Below the pieces are notes generated by a model, which saw nothing but the letters and a program-made list of their open reading frames with translations, did not search any database and had not been told where the DNA came from. Of a stretch of 64,000 nucleotides of DNA, positions 1-11,522 are shown one piece after another. Made by a program: the position numbers and the translations under genes. Position 1 is the first letter of the stretch; each line of letters starts with the position of its first letter. Source of the stretch: Actinostola sp. cb2023 (Eukaryota > Cnidaria > Anthozoa > Actiniaria > Actinostolidae). The stretch covers positions 248,001 to 312,000 of the forward strand of contig JAUJYZ010000929.1 of assembly GCA_033675265.1 (NCBI GenBank), in the 5' to 3' direction.

Positions 1-194
1 ACAGGGATTTTGAGAAAGAGATGGTACAACGATCTATAGTTCGTTTCACTTCCGCTAGTGTCACGTGTCACAAGGATTTTGAGAAAATCTATAGTTCGTT
101 TCACATCAGTCGAAAGTCACTTTTCAAATGAGAGTAACGTTGACTTTTATATAGTGTTGCTAGATCTGTACATTTTCTTACGAAAATGACGTAG

Positions 195-970
195 TTGGTT
201 AACCCGTACACGACGATAGTACCAGCACAAGCCAGTCAACGCCAACAAGCGCCTGTATTTTCCTGTAATCTATGTAGCAAGGAATACAGATATTTAAAAG
301 CCAAAGAAAATCATGTTAGAAAAAATCATCCTGAATTTAAGGATCAAAACATCAACTGTGGATGAGAAATCTAAAGACCAAATTGATAAAAATGCTCAGT
401 AATGAGGAGAAAGATGACTATTTTGATTATGCAAAGCTACAACTTGGTATTGGCCTTTTTATCAGAAACTTTGATGATTCTATCAAAGAAGGAGTTGGCA
501 ATCGAATTATAAGATGCTGGAAATTTTATTTATTAATATACCGAGCATACAACCACACTAAATATGCCTTTGCCGCACTTCAACTTCAAGCATATGTGCA
601 AGCTACAATGTATGTTGACACCACGTCTTGCACATAGCTTGGCGTGGAACCGAAGTGAGAACAACAGTGGAGGTCCTGGAAGAAACATTCCTATGGACTT
701 GATATTAGAACATTTAAACAACTTGGTTAAAGGAATGCTAAAACATCTTTTGCAAAATTTAACAGAAAGTGCTTCAAAAAGATGCAGTAAGGCTGTTGAA
801 AGGCTGTTGGAATCCGTAGATAATGACCTAGATGTAAAGTGACCAAGAGGTCATCATAAAGTTCAAAAATCTGAATCTGACTTCCGTGCATTGGTAAATG
901 AACTAGCAAAGAAAGGTGATGTATTTGCCTGCTGTCAAGTCTGGACTACAGTTCTTTACATAAGTGGATA
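195..970 (+). pseudogene. C2H2 zinc finger plus DUF6589-type relic
   Basis: An open stretch from 195 encodes a canonical C2H2 finger (C-x2-C-x12-H-x4-H, Cys codons at 264 and 273, His codons at 312 and 327) and ends at a stop near 362. A second frame (362 to about 605) reads YAFAALQLQAYVQ. A third (564-842) reads LLTPR-like AHSLAWNR then GRNIPMDLILEHLNN, the signature of the DUF6589 domain common in cnidarian genomes. After the stop at 842 another frame (about 849-967) continues with DFRALVNELAKKGDVFA. The domain is thus one ancestral protein broken by at least two one-base shifts and a stop. Its function is unknown; the many copies in cnidarians suggest a mobile or expanded family. The DUF6589 call rests on remembered motif order, not a search. 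Confidence 0.62.
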
Positions 971-1183
971 ACCCATCGCAAAAAAAGAGTTGTATAAGCT
1001 TGAACCGATTGTTTGAAAAAATGAACGCAGTCTTTCTGAAAAGGTAAATGCAATTTAATATTGTCAGTAAAATCACATTGGAGGAGACTATTTTTAAAAC
1101 AATTAAAACAATTAAACTACGAGTTCAAGTTTTCTATGAGGCAATATCCTCATAGAAAACGAGAACGAGTAATCTAATCGTTT

Positions 1184-1387
1184 TAGCATAAACCATCCAG
1201 TAGATCAGTAGAAAATGACAGAAACAATAATTTGTCGACAAACTCCTCCAAAACACTAGCAAAACGCGACGAAGAAGCAGCCATTTTGTTTGTTTACCTC
1301 TAATCAGGGTCTATGAGCTGATAGACCACTACTAACGAGCCAATCAGATTGTAGGATTTGCGATAGACCACTGGATGGTTAATGCTA
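1184..1387. repeat. Short TIR element (MITE candidate)
   Basis: Inverted ends of 18 bases with one mismatch (1184-1201, TAGCATAAACCATCCAGT, against 1370-1387) enclose 168 bases without coding potential. A shorter palindrome lies just outside at about 1133-1159 (TTTCTATGAG and its complement around GCAATATC). No target duplication could be settled. Confidence 0.5.
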
Positions 1388-2245
1388 ATTGTTATTATGT
1401 ACATAGTACACCTATTTCAAAAAATGTTATTAGGGCAAAAGGCCCTGAGTCTTGCGACTCACCTGAAAGGGAGTATTGAGAGAATAAATAACTAAAGTTT
1501 TAAAACCACAGGAATGTCCATATGACTATTCAAATGTTATAGCTTGTCTTATACACCAAATAACTGAAAAGAAAGCTGAAAAGAACTTTTGCACTTTTGC
1601 ACTTTTGCACTTATACTTCTTTTTGGTCTGGTCGCATAGGCTTGATGCCTCTCGAACAACAACCTTTTTTGAAATAGGTATACATAGAGAGGACACTAAT
1701 ATATTGTTACTAATGCAGTCTATTTGAACCAAGCAACATCTACAATATCAGCGTATGCCTTTATACTTTCCATTTTGTAATTTAAGTATTCTTGCATCAT
1801 GTCAAAAAGAGGAACAGTTCATGATTTGAGTGTCCAGGCGATATATAGTTGCAATGTATGTAAGTCACTGCTACAGAAAATAGCACTAGAGTACAAATAC
1901 TAAAAACATGCATAGTTGGCTATTGTTCAGCCGGTGCTATTTGAGTGCTTCTACTCTAATGTAAAGCAATGAAAAAGCTTTACATTATGTAATGCTATTT
2001 TTCAAATACCATTTTACTTGTTTCTTTCACTGCATATGAAGAGTCCTTTATGATATTCATTCAAAATATAGATTAGCCTGATCGATTACCTGACAGTCAG
2101 AGATTGTGCTGGTAATGTGTTGATGGTGTTTTGCATTTACTAAATAATCAATCATTTCTGATGTTGTTAATAATTCACAATCTGTATCAACACAGAAACT
2201 GTTCAATCAATTACAATATTAACTGAAGTACATTGTATAAACATA
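1388..2245. other. No gene seen
   Basis: AT-rich DNA with stops in all frames. A short CTTTTGCA tandem lies near 1588-1610. No recognisable gene, RNA or repeat structure. Confidence 0.5.
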
Positions 2246-4430
2246 CTACAACTCCATCAATCCTAACATTGCTGACGCCATGGAAGCCACATATGAATCC
2301 CTGTCACTGCTAAAGTCATCCAGATCATATTGTCCCCCAAATTCATAATCAAAGTCCATATTCAGTTCAAAATCTTCACATACATCTTTGATCATAAACA
2401 TTATATCTACAGCATGTAATTTTTTGTAGACTGGTGTTAATTCCAACAAATCCTCCCAACAAAAGATGCCCTTTAAGTTTTCAAAACAGATTTAATTAGT
2501 GCATTTGAAAAACCAGTAGTGGATTCAGAAGACATGCATTTAAAGTAAGCAGGACAGCTTTTTTCTAGTTGTTTCTGGTAGTCAGTGAGAAGTTCTCTCA
2601 TTTCTTCCTTATGCTGTTTAGATACTTTCCTTGTTTTTCTTTCCCTCTGTTGCTGTGAAGTATCACTCAAAAATGATGGCTGCTCTACTTGACAGCCAGA
2701 ATCTGAACATGAACATTGAGCATGGCAGATGATACAACAATCATGATCCATTTTCTATTGCTTACTTTCACCAAACTCATTCAATAAGATTACTTTAAGG
2801 CAATCTTCACTACTCCTGGCATAATTTTTAACAGTTTGACTACACTTTGTTCAATGACTACCTGTATAAAACAGAATAGATTTTGCAGCCATTCCATCGC
2901 GACTAGCTCTTCCAATTTCCTGTACAAAATCATCGATCCGGCCACGGGGTGGGCCATAATGAACGACTTGTCGGATGTCCTTTACATTGATACCCATGCC
3001 CAAGGCTGTTGTTGCAAACGTTACTCTAAAAATACCATCATTGTGTTCAAAGAGGGAGTCTGTAAAGTGTTCCTATGATACATTCCAATTAAGGAATTTT
3101 TGGCAATGGGCTTAGCAGCACCAGGGACTGGCTCCCAGCTCCAACTTGAAATGTCGATATAGCTGTCCACAATGATTTTGGGACTTACAATAAACTATAT
3201 AGTCTTAGGAGTGTTTATATTCTGATTTTTCACAACACTTATCAGCCATTCAAAGCAGTCAAGGCTTTTATTGACCTTGGCCTTGTACAGATAACTGTTT
3301 GGCCGATCCGGGTTTACAACGATCTCATGAGTTGTGGGCTTTAGGGCAAGCCCCTCAATGGTATATTTACTGACTTCAGCTGTAGCTGTGGCAGTCAAAG
3401 CCAGCACTGGTGATCCAATAGGAAAGAGAGAACGTACTTCGCCAAGTCGAAGAAAACACTCTCTAAAGGCAGCAGTTTTGGCATTTCCTTTACCCATTTT
3501 ACTGCGAAAATCCTTGTATCGCGACCTTTCGTTTTGTATAAACTTCAGCTGGATTTTGGATTTTTCTGTTCCGCCAATATATTTTTTGCACTAATTAGTA
3601 CTAAATACAATACAAAACAATAGAAATGTCACTCTTTAGTACTTTAAATAATGATGTTTATGCTGAGTTAACTTTGTACTCAAGAAATGGACATACATAG
3701 TGATTGTCGGAACAGAAAAACCTAAAATCCAACAGAAGTTTTCAAAACGAAAGGTCGCGATACAAGGATTTTCGCTGTAATGGGTAAATTTTAAAAAATT
3801 GGAAAGAAGGCATTGAAGGTTTGTAAATAAAGCGTAAATGAGCATATCTAATACTGTTTTGTTGAGCCTGGTTCACATTGGGCTAACCCCGAAACCCCAC
3901 CCCCCAGCTTTTGAGGGCCTTGGAATTCTTCAGAGGTAAGCACTAAAAGTCCCAGGAATTTTTCAGGGATCGCAAATAATTATTCAGGGGTGGAAACATT
4001 TTTTTTAAAGGAATTATTCACACTTCCAGCGATCGTGGAGATAACAGCGATCCTGGCGATCAAATGTGAACTAGGCTTTAGTTGTCATTTGGAATCATGA
4101 GGTATCAACATGCTACATGTATTCCAATTTATTTTAAACTATCGTTTAGCTTTCCTTTAAACTTACCACTTTGGAACAACATGTGCTTCATTTGTAACCA
4201 GCCCGAATATATTTTGTTGGTACACAGTGGACTGTAGCATTTTCAGCCAATTTTTGTTGTTAATGAGTGTCTCGGGGTTAGCAAAGATCACAGAAAACTT
4301 TCCAGCTTTCACATCGTCTTCCACACAATCGTCATTCAGGCAATAGGCAGAAATTCCATATTTCTCCACCTCTTTCATGTGTGATGTTATCAAGGCATTT
4401 AGCGGACAAATAACCACAATTATTATTGGA
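2246..4430 (-). pseudogene. RecQ-type DNA helicase, broken
   Basis: Read on the minus strand, conserved superfamily 2 pieces occur in order. Motif Ia-like VVICPLNALI (near 4410) comes first. A motif II region follows, in which the usual DEAH is NEAH (LVTNEAHVVPKW, near 4170). The exon then ends at a good GTAAGT donor. After an intron carrying a foldback insertion, exon 3490-3195 has motif III ALTATAT. Frames shift at about 3190 and 3060, with VYCKSQNHCGQLYRHF between them. Motif [16 protein letters not shown] and motif [12 protein letters not shown] follow (3010-2870). Downstream, 2751-2473 is cysteine-rich (CCIICHAQCSC), like the zinc-binding tail of solitary RecQ proteins, and 2449-2246 continues it after another shift. 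Motif I (Walker A) is not found; a dispersed repeat lies where it should be. The frameshifts and lost Walker B aspartate argue for a dead copy. RecQ enzymes unwind DNA 3' to 5'. Confidence 0.8.
3489..3788. repeat. Foldback element in the RecQ intron
   Basis: The two ends (3489-3565 and about 3713-3788) are complementary over about 75 bases with small gaps, both carrying GCGAAAATCCTTGTATCGCG. It sits in the helicase intron and overlaps the start of the motif III exon, so the apparent Met codon at 3497 is supplied by the repeat. Confidence 0.7.
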
Positions 4431-4790
4431 TTCTGAGCGAGAAACCACCGGGAACAAGTTGAACAAGACCCTGGTAGCAGGGTTCACTCGTGCCCTGGTG
4501 TCGGATTGAGCCAATACATGCTTTGGTCCAGAGTAGAATTGGGATCCCTGTGGGGGTGTGGATTTCGAATGCCGTGGCCGGAGTTTGTATATGAGTTTGA
4601 TTTTCGCTTCTAGAAAGCCTCCCTTTTCTACCTTCAGTCTTCAAGTACTTTTGATTGTTATTTGAGGGGTTGAGACGTATTTATTTGGTACGCTCGGGTC
4701 GGTTTTATTTCGAGTTGAAATCGTCTGAACTCAGTCGTACGTAGTACAGCAACAACACATGGACTTTAATATAAAATGAAAATAAAAACA
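4430..4790. repeat. Dispersed repeat, copy A
   Basis: Shares blocks with 37385-38400: GGCCGTGGCCGGAGTTTGTA, then ATGAGTTTGATTTTC and a GCTCGGGTCGGTT / CAGCAACAACA block. Copy A is compact; copy B has about 700 bases between the last two blocks. Copy A abuts the helicase relic exactly where its ATP-binding N-terminus should be. Confidence 0.65.
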
Positions 4791-5333
4791 AACAAAAATA
4801 CACAAATGCAATAATATAATGCAAATTCAAGTCCAATTGATCTCCAAGTAGATATAAATAGTATACTGTATAAGTGGATCTACAGTGTATATAATTTTTT
4901 TAAACTCTTCAGGCCGGGCGTCGTTGCCTTCAACTGACTTCTGGATCGGATTTCAGTCTTCCAGGTTTGTAATCCTTCAGTTTAACTTCAAGTTTGTATA
5001 TTGAAGCTATTGATAAAGATACTTCCAAGGCTTCCATGTTATGTGTCGCTGTTTCAGTTCGCGAATATCGGCATGTTGACATCGAGCGAAGAGTCGCTAG
5101 ACCTCGTGGCATTGATGGCTCTTCGTTTTTCGCTGCTGAGAGATCTTCTCGTCTTTGACTACACACAGAACACTCTGACGAGTAAAGATATAGGATTGCT
5201 TAATGCAATTCAATGTCAAAGAGCAAGATAACTGTGTATCTTTGATATAACTATACTTGTTATAGCTAAATGAGTTTCTTTTTTTTCTTTTGTTCCTTTT
5301 AAATCTAAATATAAAAGTCTAATGTACTAAATT
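4791..5333. other. No gene recognised
   Basis: A 78-codon minus frame (5166-4930) has no recognisable motif. The rest is AT-rich with stops in all frames. Confidence 0.4.
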
Positions 5334-5764
5334 CCTATCAGTATGTATCTATATTAAAATACCCTCTGCCCAACATAACAATGATTGTGTGTTTGCATTT
5401 GGCCTACAATATTACATTTATTCAAGTAAAACTACAATGACAATGAACAGTAACAGAAAATGAAAACAGCTAAAACCGGGTGGGTGGGTGGGGAAAAGAA
5501 GCGAGTATACAAATGCACGACTATAAACATGTGCTGTAACTACAAATACTTGATACTAAATGATGCATGATACCATAAATCCATCAGCAATTATGTATTT
5601 TGATATATCCCAAAATAATCAAACCCTTATCAGTATATATCTATATTAAAATACCCTCTGCCCAACATAACAATGATTCTGTGTTTGGCCGACAACATTA
5701 AATTTATTCAAGTAAAACTACAATGAAAATGAACAATAACAGAGAATGAAAACAGGTAAAACCG
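5334..5764 (-). repeat. Split direct repeat block B2-A2-B1
   Basis: B copies at 5334-5478 and 5629-5764 share the block from ATATTAAAATACCCTCTGCC to GTAAAACTACAATG. The A2 copy between them (5491-5624) runs from AAAGAAGCGAGTATACAAAT to about CAAAATAATCAAA. Together they form the downstream end of the Ngaro-like element. Confidence 0.88.
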
Positions 5765-5836
5765 CCAAACCAGAAAAAAACGGCCAAACACAGAAACACG
5801 AAAACGAAGGTCAGAGGAAACTGGAAAACATGAAAA

Positions 5837-6262
5837 TCAACCCACTGCATCGCGCATGTGCAAACTAACTGAATACATCGTGTCAAAATCAAACTCGAGA
5901 TAACGTTTATACGCGTCCGACTTCCATTCACCCATGACCTGAATCATTTCCCCGGGAACCCTGGGCCTGAAGGCGTGGTGGGTAGCCCCACCTCGCCGAA
6001 AGGAATGCCCTGAAAAAAGGGTAGAGGAAGACACCTGCGCTCGTGCTAGTAATTCCCGAAATTTATGTACGAACAAGGCCTTTGTGAGGGGAACCAACTT
6101 CGAATGTTGTTTATATGCAAAGACAGGAGACCCATCGGGAGCGGGAAACATCCTGATCATCTTATGAAAGGCTGACACAGGGCACAAAGGAGACCCCGGA
6201 ACCCCGGAATGGGAAATAAGGAATGACAAGGCGTTTCTCCCTACATTTAATAGTTTTAGTCC
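5837..6262 (-). pseudogene. Tyrosine recombinase, C-terminal part (Ngaro-like)
   Basis: The 130-codon frame 6229-5837 extends upstream to about 6262 without a stop. It holds the H-x-x-R box (GHSFRRGGATHH) and, 30 residues on, GEWKSDAYKRYL with the W and the catalytic Tyr of the family. Box I with the first Arg, expected about 150 residues upstream, is not in an open frame. YR enzymes cut and rejoin DNA through a 3'-phosphotyrosine and would integrate the circular element. Only the catalytic C-terminal half survives. Confidence 0.85.
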
Positions 6263-6989
6263 AATAAAGAAATACTAAAATAAATCAATCAATCTGACGG
6301 ATGTTACGACGACAAAGATCACGCGACGGGTCAAGGCAAGCAATGGACCAGCAATAAGAAAGAAGGAAAATAACCCGGCACAATACACAACCCATTCAAA
6401 CGGATCCCTAACGTCAAGAACGTGAAAAACTCTAGACAAAATATCAACTGTAATAGGAAGAGCGCGCTGGAGGAAATGCGAAGAAGTCTTAGAGAGACCT
6501 TGTAAAGTTAATTAGGAGTCGAAAAGAAGACTGAAAGTATATTTTATAATGGTCGTCAGAAAGCATGTTTCAGCCCCGGTTATTTGCTTGGCAATAAAGT
6601 GAATTTGGCGCAAAAACATTCATGATTGTCGAATAAGGTATAATCCAATATTGTAAAAGCCAATGATCATGGCTTTCTGCTTTATATTTGTAAAACATCT
6701 AAGACAACATGAAGACAGCCCCACGAATTTTATTACCACTATGTTCGTAATCTGCGGTTGAAACCATAGCAACATTAGCTTCGTGCTGTTCGCAATAAAA
6801 ACGGGCTTGCGGCTTGTTATGAGCGACTGTATTTACGATTTGGTAGCGGAAGATTTGTCCAACCAGATTAACAAATGTCCTGTAATCTCTTGTAGACGAG
6901 AAGCGGTGACAGACATGCCCACAGTGTTAAATTGAACGCCTAAAATCTCCATGTTAGTTGAGGGTTGTTCAGACTTGTGAGTAGACTAT

Positions 6990-7902
6990 TCAAGAGTCCA
7001 GTAAATCACCAAGAAACTGATAGGCAGCCACAGCAGCCACAGCAGCCACAGCAGTCGAAACGTCACTCACACCAATAAAATCATCTAAGTAATTGAAAAC
7101 CTCGTATTGAACAGGCCGGCAAATGTACGAAACAGCGTTAGTGATGCGTTGACAGGCCATTGCTCCCAAACGAAATCCCATTGGAAGAACGGCATCAAAA
7201 TATAATTGATTATTCCATGAGTAACCAAAAAAATGATAATCCCCAGGATCAATTGGGAACTGTCTGTACGCTCTTCGCAAATCACGCTTGTACAATATAC
7301 ATCGTTGGAGCTAAAGCACGGCCGCATGAAAACAACCAAAATTAAGCACGGAAATTAGCTCCAACGATTGCTTTCGCTCCAACGATTTTGCTAAAACTTG
7401 CTCAGGTTATGAATTATGTCAATCTAAAGTGATTCCAAAACTTTCATCCAAAAAAAACGGACAGATTTTTCGCAATATCCAATTTTATCCAAAACATTGA
7501 CTTTACTCAAGTTCTAATATTTATTTTTTTAATGTTCTGCAGTGCAATCGAATTATATTGTATCATAGGTGAATGATAGCTCTAATTGTTGCCAATGTTT
7601 TATGGCAATTGCATAAAACAATAGCAGAGGATGTTATGACCCAAAGTTTGTCATAGACGAGTGCGCCGAGAACTATAACGGAGTCACCTTAAATCCAAGA
7701 TGATCCGCCTGTCAGAGGATCCTTTAGGAACAGAGTTCAACGGTGGAATAACAAATTCGGAGATAAATGGATTCTTGTCAAATGGACCCAGCACACTCCG
7801 GTGAGAGATTTCCGTATAAAGATAAGCTTCAATAGCATCTGGAAAAAGTTCGGCGCCTTTATGATTACGCTTGTCAGTAACCCGGAAATGTGTCTCCCAC
7901 AT
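6990..7902 (-). pseudogene. Reverse transcriptase of the Ngaro-like element, interrupted
   Basis: Two blocks lie in different frames. 7902-7684 ends in LNSVPKGSSDRRIILDLR, which is RT motif 1. 7295-6990 begins YKRDLRRAYRQFPIDP (motif A region) and carries FNYLDDFIGV with the YxDD-type catalytic site. About 390 bases between them (7296-7683) replace the expected 30-40 residues. Upstream sequence back to about 8030 (NFLGCRLPVPSRF) belongs to the same reading. It copied element RNA into DNA and is now dead. An alanine-rich CAGCCA triplet run (about 7021-7050) lies just downstream of the catalytic motif. Confidence 0.82.
7296..7683. other. Insertion splitting the RT gene
   Basis: AT-rich segment with a short inverted pair near its left end (CGTTGGAGCT at about 7302 and AGCTCCAACG at about 7356). 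It separates RT motif 1 from motif A. There is no coding frame and no identifiable transposon ends. Confidence 0.5.
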
Positions 7903-8084
7903 AACCGATAGTTACCAGGATATTAATCTAACAACGCACGCTAGGTAGGAACATGAAACCGTGAAGGCACCGGTAAACGACAACCAAGAAAATTGGGTCG
8001 TCCACTCAAATAAACAGTGTCATGCAAGTGAACTAGATCACAACCACGGATTTGTCCTGTGTCCCCGTCAATGTCACGATTAAC

Positions 8085-8262
8085 AACAAAGTCCCGAAGA
8101 AAGTCACACTTATTAAAAGAATCTTGAAATGATGCTGTGTCGCACTGACAAGTAACAAACGATTCAATGTCACGATGAACAATAGTAGAGTCTCGAAGAA
8201 AGTCACAATTAATAAGAGAATCCTGAAATGATGCTGTGTCGCACTGACCAGTAACATCACAA
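8085..8262. repeat. Internal tandem duplication
   Basis: Two copies about 100 bases apart of a segment containing GATGCTGTGTCGCACTGAC, with matching flanks (AAAGTCACA ... AAT). It lies between ORF1 and the RT domain of the Ngaro-like element. Confidence 0.65.
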
Positions 8263-8289
8263 ACACCGCTCTCGCCAGTTGAATTATCC

Positions 8290-9481
8290 AATGGTAAAAA
8301 GGAAGTTTTAGTTAGACGTGGGGAAACTAGTCACTGACCATTTCGAGAACGAACACCCTCCGAATATGTTAATGGACAATCATCAGATGTCTCACGATGA
8401 ACGCGGCGTTTCTTCTCGCGAACCCAGCATGTAGCACAAATATGCCTGAGAAACTTGGGTTCTCCCTGAATGGTACCCTGATGATCTTGCGTGAAAGTAC
8501 ACGTTCCTTTCTGAAATTATCGACAAAATAATATGGGGCGGGACTCCAGGAAAACTTTTGCACGTTCGTCCGGCTTGGTTGTATTAAAATGGCCATGTAG
8601 AATACGTGCATCAAGATGATGAAATGAATCACCCCATTCGGCATGCCCACTTTTGATTTCTATCAAAACTGCTCCATGGTAAGCGAGTACGGCTTTCCAC
8701 TCGTAGGTAATCGAACGATAGATTAAATTAATCAGATGATATATGCGCTTCCCTTGCACGCTTCTCCTTCTTGGTGATGCGACCACGATGAAGAATAGAG
8801 GCGTAACTGGCAATGAACTCTTCCATAGATAATTCATCGTAACAGACATCCTTCGAGGCATATGAAGGGTTTAGCTCGCTGTGTGGCCACAGCTGAGGGA
8901 CAACAACACGGGTAGTAGGTTTCACAACCTTCCCTGATCTGAACTTACCCCGTTGTGTAGCCGGTAAACCACGAGAGTATGATATGCATCCAAGTTGTGA
9001 TCTTCATCATTCGAGTCAACATCATCCTCTAGGCCCATTTTGGCGAGCTGCTGGTCCACTCGTTCTGGAAGGGAGGTTATTTGCCATAAATCGGGCAAGG
9101 CAACCGCTGAAGGACTCGGCGCGTTGCATGCGCACAGGCCCCAGGATTTTCTGTCAAGGCTGGCGACAAAACTCCGTTCACTGCGGCTCGACGCCTCTGC
9201 AACTCTCGCTTCAGAAGCTCCTCCTCACGCTGAAGACGCTGAAGCTCCTCCTGTACTTCCAAATTATTTAACTGTTCCCGAGCTCTCTCCGTACGCAGTT
9301 TCTGCGCCTCCATCTCTGCGGTCAAGCTCAAGTCCGAAGACGCCCCTTCGGTAGCTGTTGTCGCTGGCTCCTCAACCTCTTCAACCTCTTCAACCTCCGC
9401 AACTTCGCCCCGATCGCCCGTGCTATGAACACTTCGCGATTTCTTACGTGCTGAACGGCGCACCATACTGACAATATTCAA
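8290..9481 (-). pseudogene. ORF1 (gag-like, zinc-finger) of the Ngaro-like element
   Basis: It starts at Met 9481. The N-terminus is basic, then an acidic VEEVEEVEEP run, then a long coiled coil rich in E, Q, R and L (9330-9180). Frames shift near 9080, 9000-8960 and 8745. The middle reads VVVPQLWPHSELNPSY and YEWKAVLAYHGAVLIEIKSG. The C-terminus has a CCCH-like finger (C-R-x-F-Q-K-G-T-C-T-F ... DH, then HICATCW) in which TAA replaces the residue after CR, at about 8521. ORF1 proteins of this kind precede RT in cnidarian Ngaro elements and presumably bind element RNA. It is nonfunctional. Confidence 0.72.
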
Positions 9482-9493
9482 ATTTTATAAAGG

Positions 9494-9631
9494 AGGGAAA
9501 AAGAAGCGAGTATACAAATGCACGACTATAAATATGTGCTGCAACTACAAATACTTGATACTAAATGATACATGATATCATCAATCCATCAGCAATTATG
9601 TATTTTGATATACCCATGCAAAATAATCAAA
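9494..9631 (-). repeat. Split direct repeat A1
   Basis: Close match to A2 at 5491-5624 (from AAAGAAGCGAGTATACAAAT to CAAAATAATCAAA, few mismatches). It marks the 5' end of the Ngaro-like element. Confidence 0.88.
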
Positions 9632-10159
9632 TGGGGTCCAATAGTTCATGGTTCTTGGGTAATACTGGCAAGTGGGCATCGTCCATTGCTGACCAGTACA
9701 TCATTGGCTGGGTGAACGTACTACTATTCGGTGATTGAACACTGGATGCGTAGGGTTGGTAGTATGATGGATTTCCTAGTGAACCGTATATAGTTTAGCA
9801 GAATGGGAGGATGGCGGTTGCGCACTGGGCGTCCTGGCTGTAGTATTGATGCCTCTGTAAGTGTATCGTCGTCCCTCGCTTCGTCGTCTATTTGATTGGA
9901 GGAATGAAATGAATTACAGTCGTTTCGCTTCTAAGTAGTTTCGCCTCCAGTCACCCAGAGGATCAGTATTGACTTCGGGAAGGATGTCCTGTTCTTCAGA
10001 ATCCCCTAACTGGTGCTCTTCTATCTCTACCTCTCTTGCTTCCATGTAGGGACCATATCCTCGGTCGGGGTTGGCTGATGTTCTGGTATCTGATGGTTCG
10101 ACTCAGTTCTTTGTTCTTGCAAGCGTAGTTCATCCCAGGTCATACTATTCATCCTGTCT
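9632..10159. other. No gene seen
   Basis: Stops in all frames and no repeat structure recognised. Confidence 0.4.
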
Positions 10160-10800
10160 ATCAACTAACTAAATAGTACAAAATTCTTTGTTTGCCACCC
10201 TTAGGAAAATTATTCCTACTTACCTTCTACTTAATACGTACTTAACAGCTATACTTTAATGCTACATAACTACTACTTAACTAGTACTTGCATCGTGTAT
10301 TTTATTGGTATTTAAAGAGGAAACTTAACTCCTACTTAATATTATTTAACACATAATTAATCCATACTTAATCACATGTCTTTGAATACTTAACCTGTAG
10401 CTAACATGCGCACTTATAATATTAGTTAATACGAAGAACAAGAAAGTGCATTTAATGTGTATTTAAAAGTGCACTTAATATGTGCTTAAAAGAACCTTAA
10501 TTCATATCAAAAGTATACTTGATCTGTATTTGATCATCATACTTAATCTGTATTTGAAAATGTATTAAGCTGTATTTAATGAGTACCGTAAATGTACTTA
10601 ATTAACGTATCTAATATGTAGTTACCATGTATCAAATATGTACTTTTAAGAGGTATTTAACTTGCCCTTAATGAAAATAATTAAACATTACTTAATTTTA
10701 TTTAACTCGTAGTTAACCTATAATTAACTGGCAACTATTATATACTTAATCAGGCACTAACGGGTCACCTACTTAATATGTATTTGTAAACGTGAACAGT
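10160..10800. repeat. Field of degenerate TACTTAA motifs
   Basis: About 640 bases in which TACTTAA, CACTTAAT, TATTTAA and similar seven- to eight-base words recur every 10-25 bases at irregular spacing, with no fixed period. Not coding. It ends just before the TTAA-flanked foldback element. Confidence 0.6.
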
Positions 10801-10827
10801 ATAGCAAAATGAGAACAACCTACTTAA

Positions 10828-11522
10828 GGTACCAGGGGACCTTCGTGAACACTGTTCACTGAAAGCCGCGTAGTGCACTAACCACTCGCCCAACATGTAT
10901 AAAAGTATACATTTACTTAAAGCTGAATAAATGCAGATTCTAAATATGCTGGAGATTATTTCTTATTTTGTAAATATTATTTGTTATTGCACATTTTAGA
11001 AAATTCGACCGGCCTTGTTCAAAGAGAATTTTGCACGCGGAAATTCAATCGATTTCTAAACGGAAAGTGCCATTGTAATGAGCACACTTTGTTCCAAAAA
11101 ACCGTGTCTCCGATTTTTGATACGTTGCCTCGTTTAAAAGTTATTTGATGATTTATGTGTAAATCGCTTAAAAACACATTAATGAACTTTGACAGTAAAA
11201 TATCTCCTCAATTTCCGATTTCCGTTCATCGGAAATCGGAGACACTGTTTTTTAAAACAAAGGGTGCTCATTACAATGGCACTTTCCGTTTAAAAATCGA
11301 TTGAATTCCCGCGTGCAAAATTATCTTTGAACAAGGCCGGTCGAATTGTCTAAAATGTGCAATAACAAAAAAATATTTACAAAATAGGAAATAATCTCCA
11401 GCATATTTAGAATCTGCATTTATTCAGCTTTAAGAAAATGTATACTTTTATACATGTTGGACGAGTGGTTAGCGCGCTACGCGGCTTTCCGTGAACAGTG
11501 GTCACGAAGGTCCCCTGGTACC
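10828..11522. repeat. TTAA-flanked foldback element
   Basis: Termini GGTACCAGGGGACCTTCGTG and its complement, with arms of about 290 bases in near-perfect inverted order, flanked on both sides by TTAA (10824-10827 and 11523-11526). TTAA duplication is typical of piggyBac and Kolobok transposons. There is no transposase, so this is a non-autonomous copy. Confidence 0.8.

Larger units (their letters stand above)
5334..9631 (-). mobile_element. Ngaro-like tyrosine-recombinase retroelement
   Basis: On the minus strand the order is repeat A1 (9631-9494), a gag-like ORF1 (9481-8290), reverse transcriptase (about 8030-6990), tyrosine recombinase (6262-5837), then repeats B1 (5764-5629), A2 (5624-5491) and B2 (5478-5334). 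A1 closely matches A2, and B1 closely matches B2. This A1 ... B1-A2-B2 split direct-repeat layout is diagnostic of PAT/Ngaro-type DIRS-order elements, which integrate as circles through a recombinase and make no target duplication. All three genes carry frameshifts, a stop or an insertion, so the copy is inactive. Confidence 0.85.

Noticed and set aside
4930..5231. Opposed frames of 76-78 codons
   Set aside because: No recognisable domain, no splice or promoter signals; either strand equally open.
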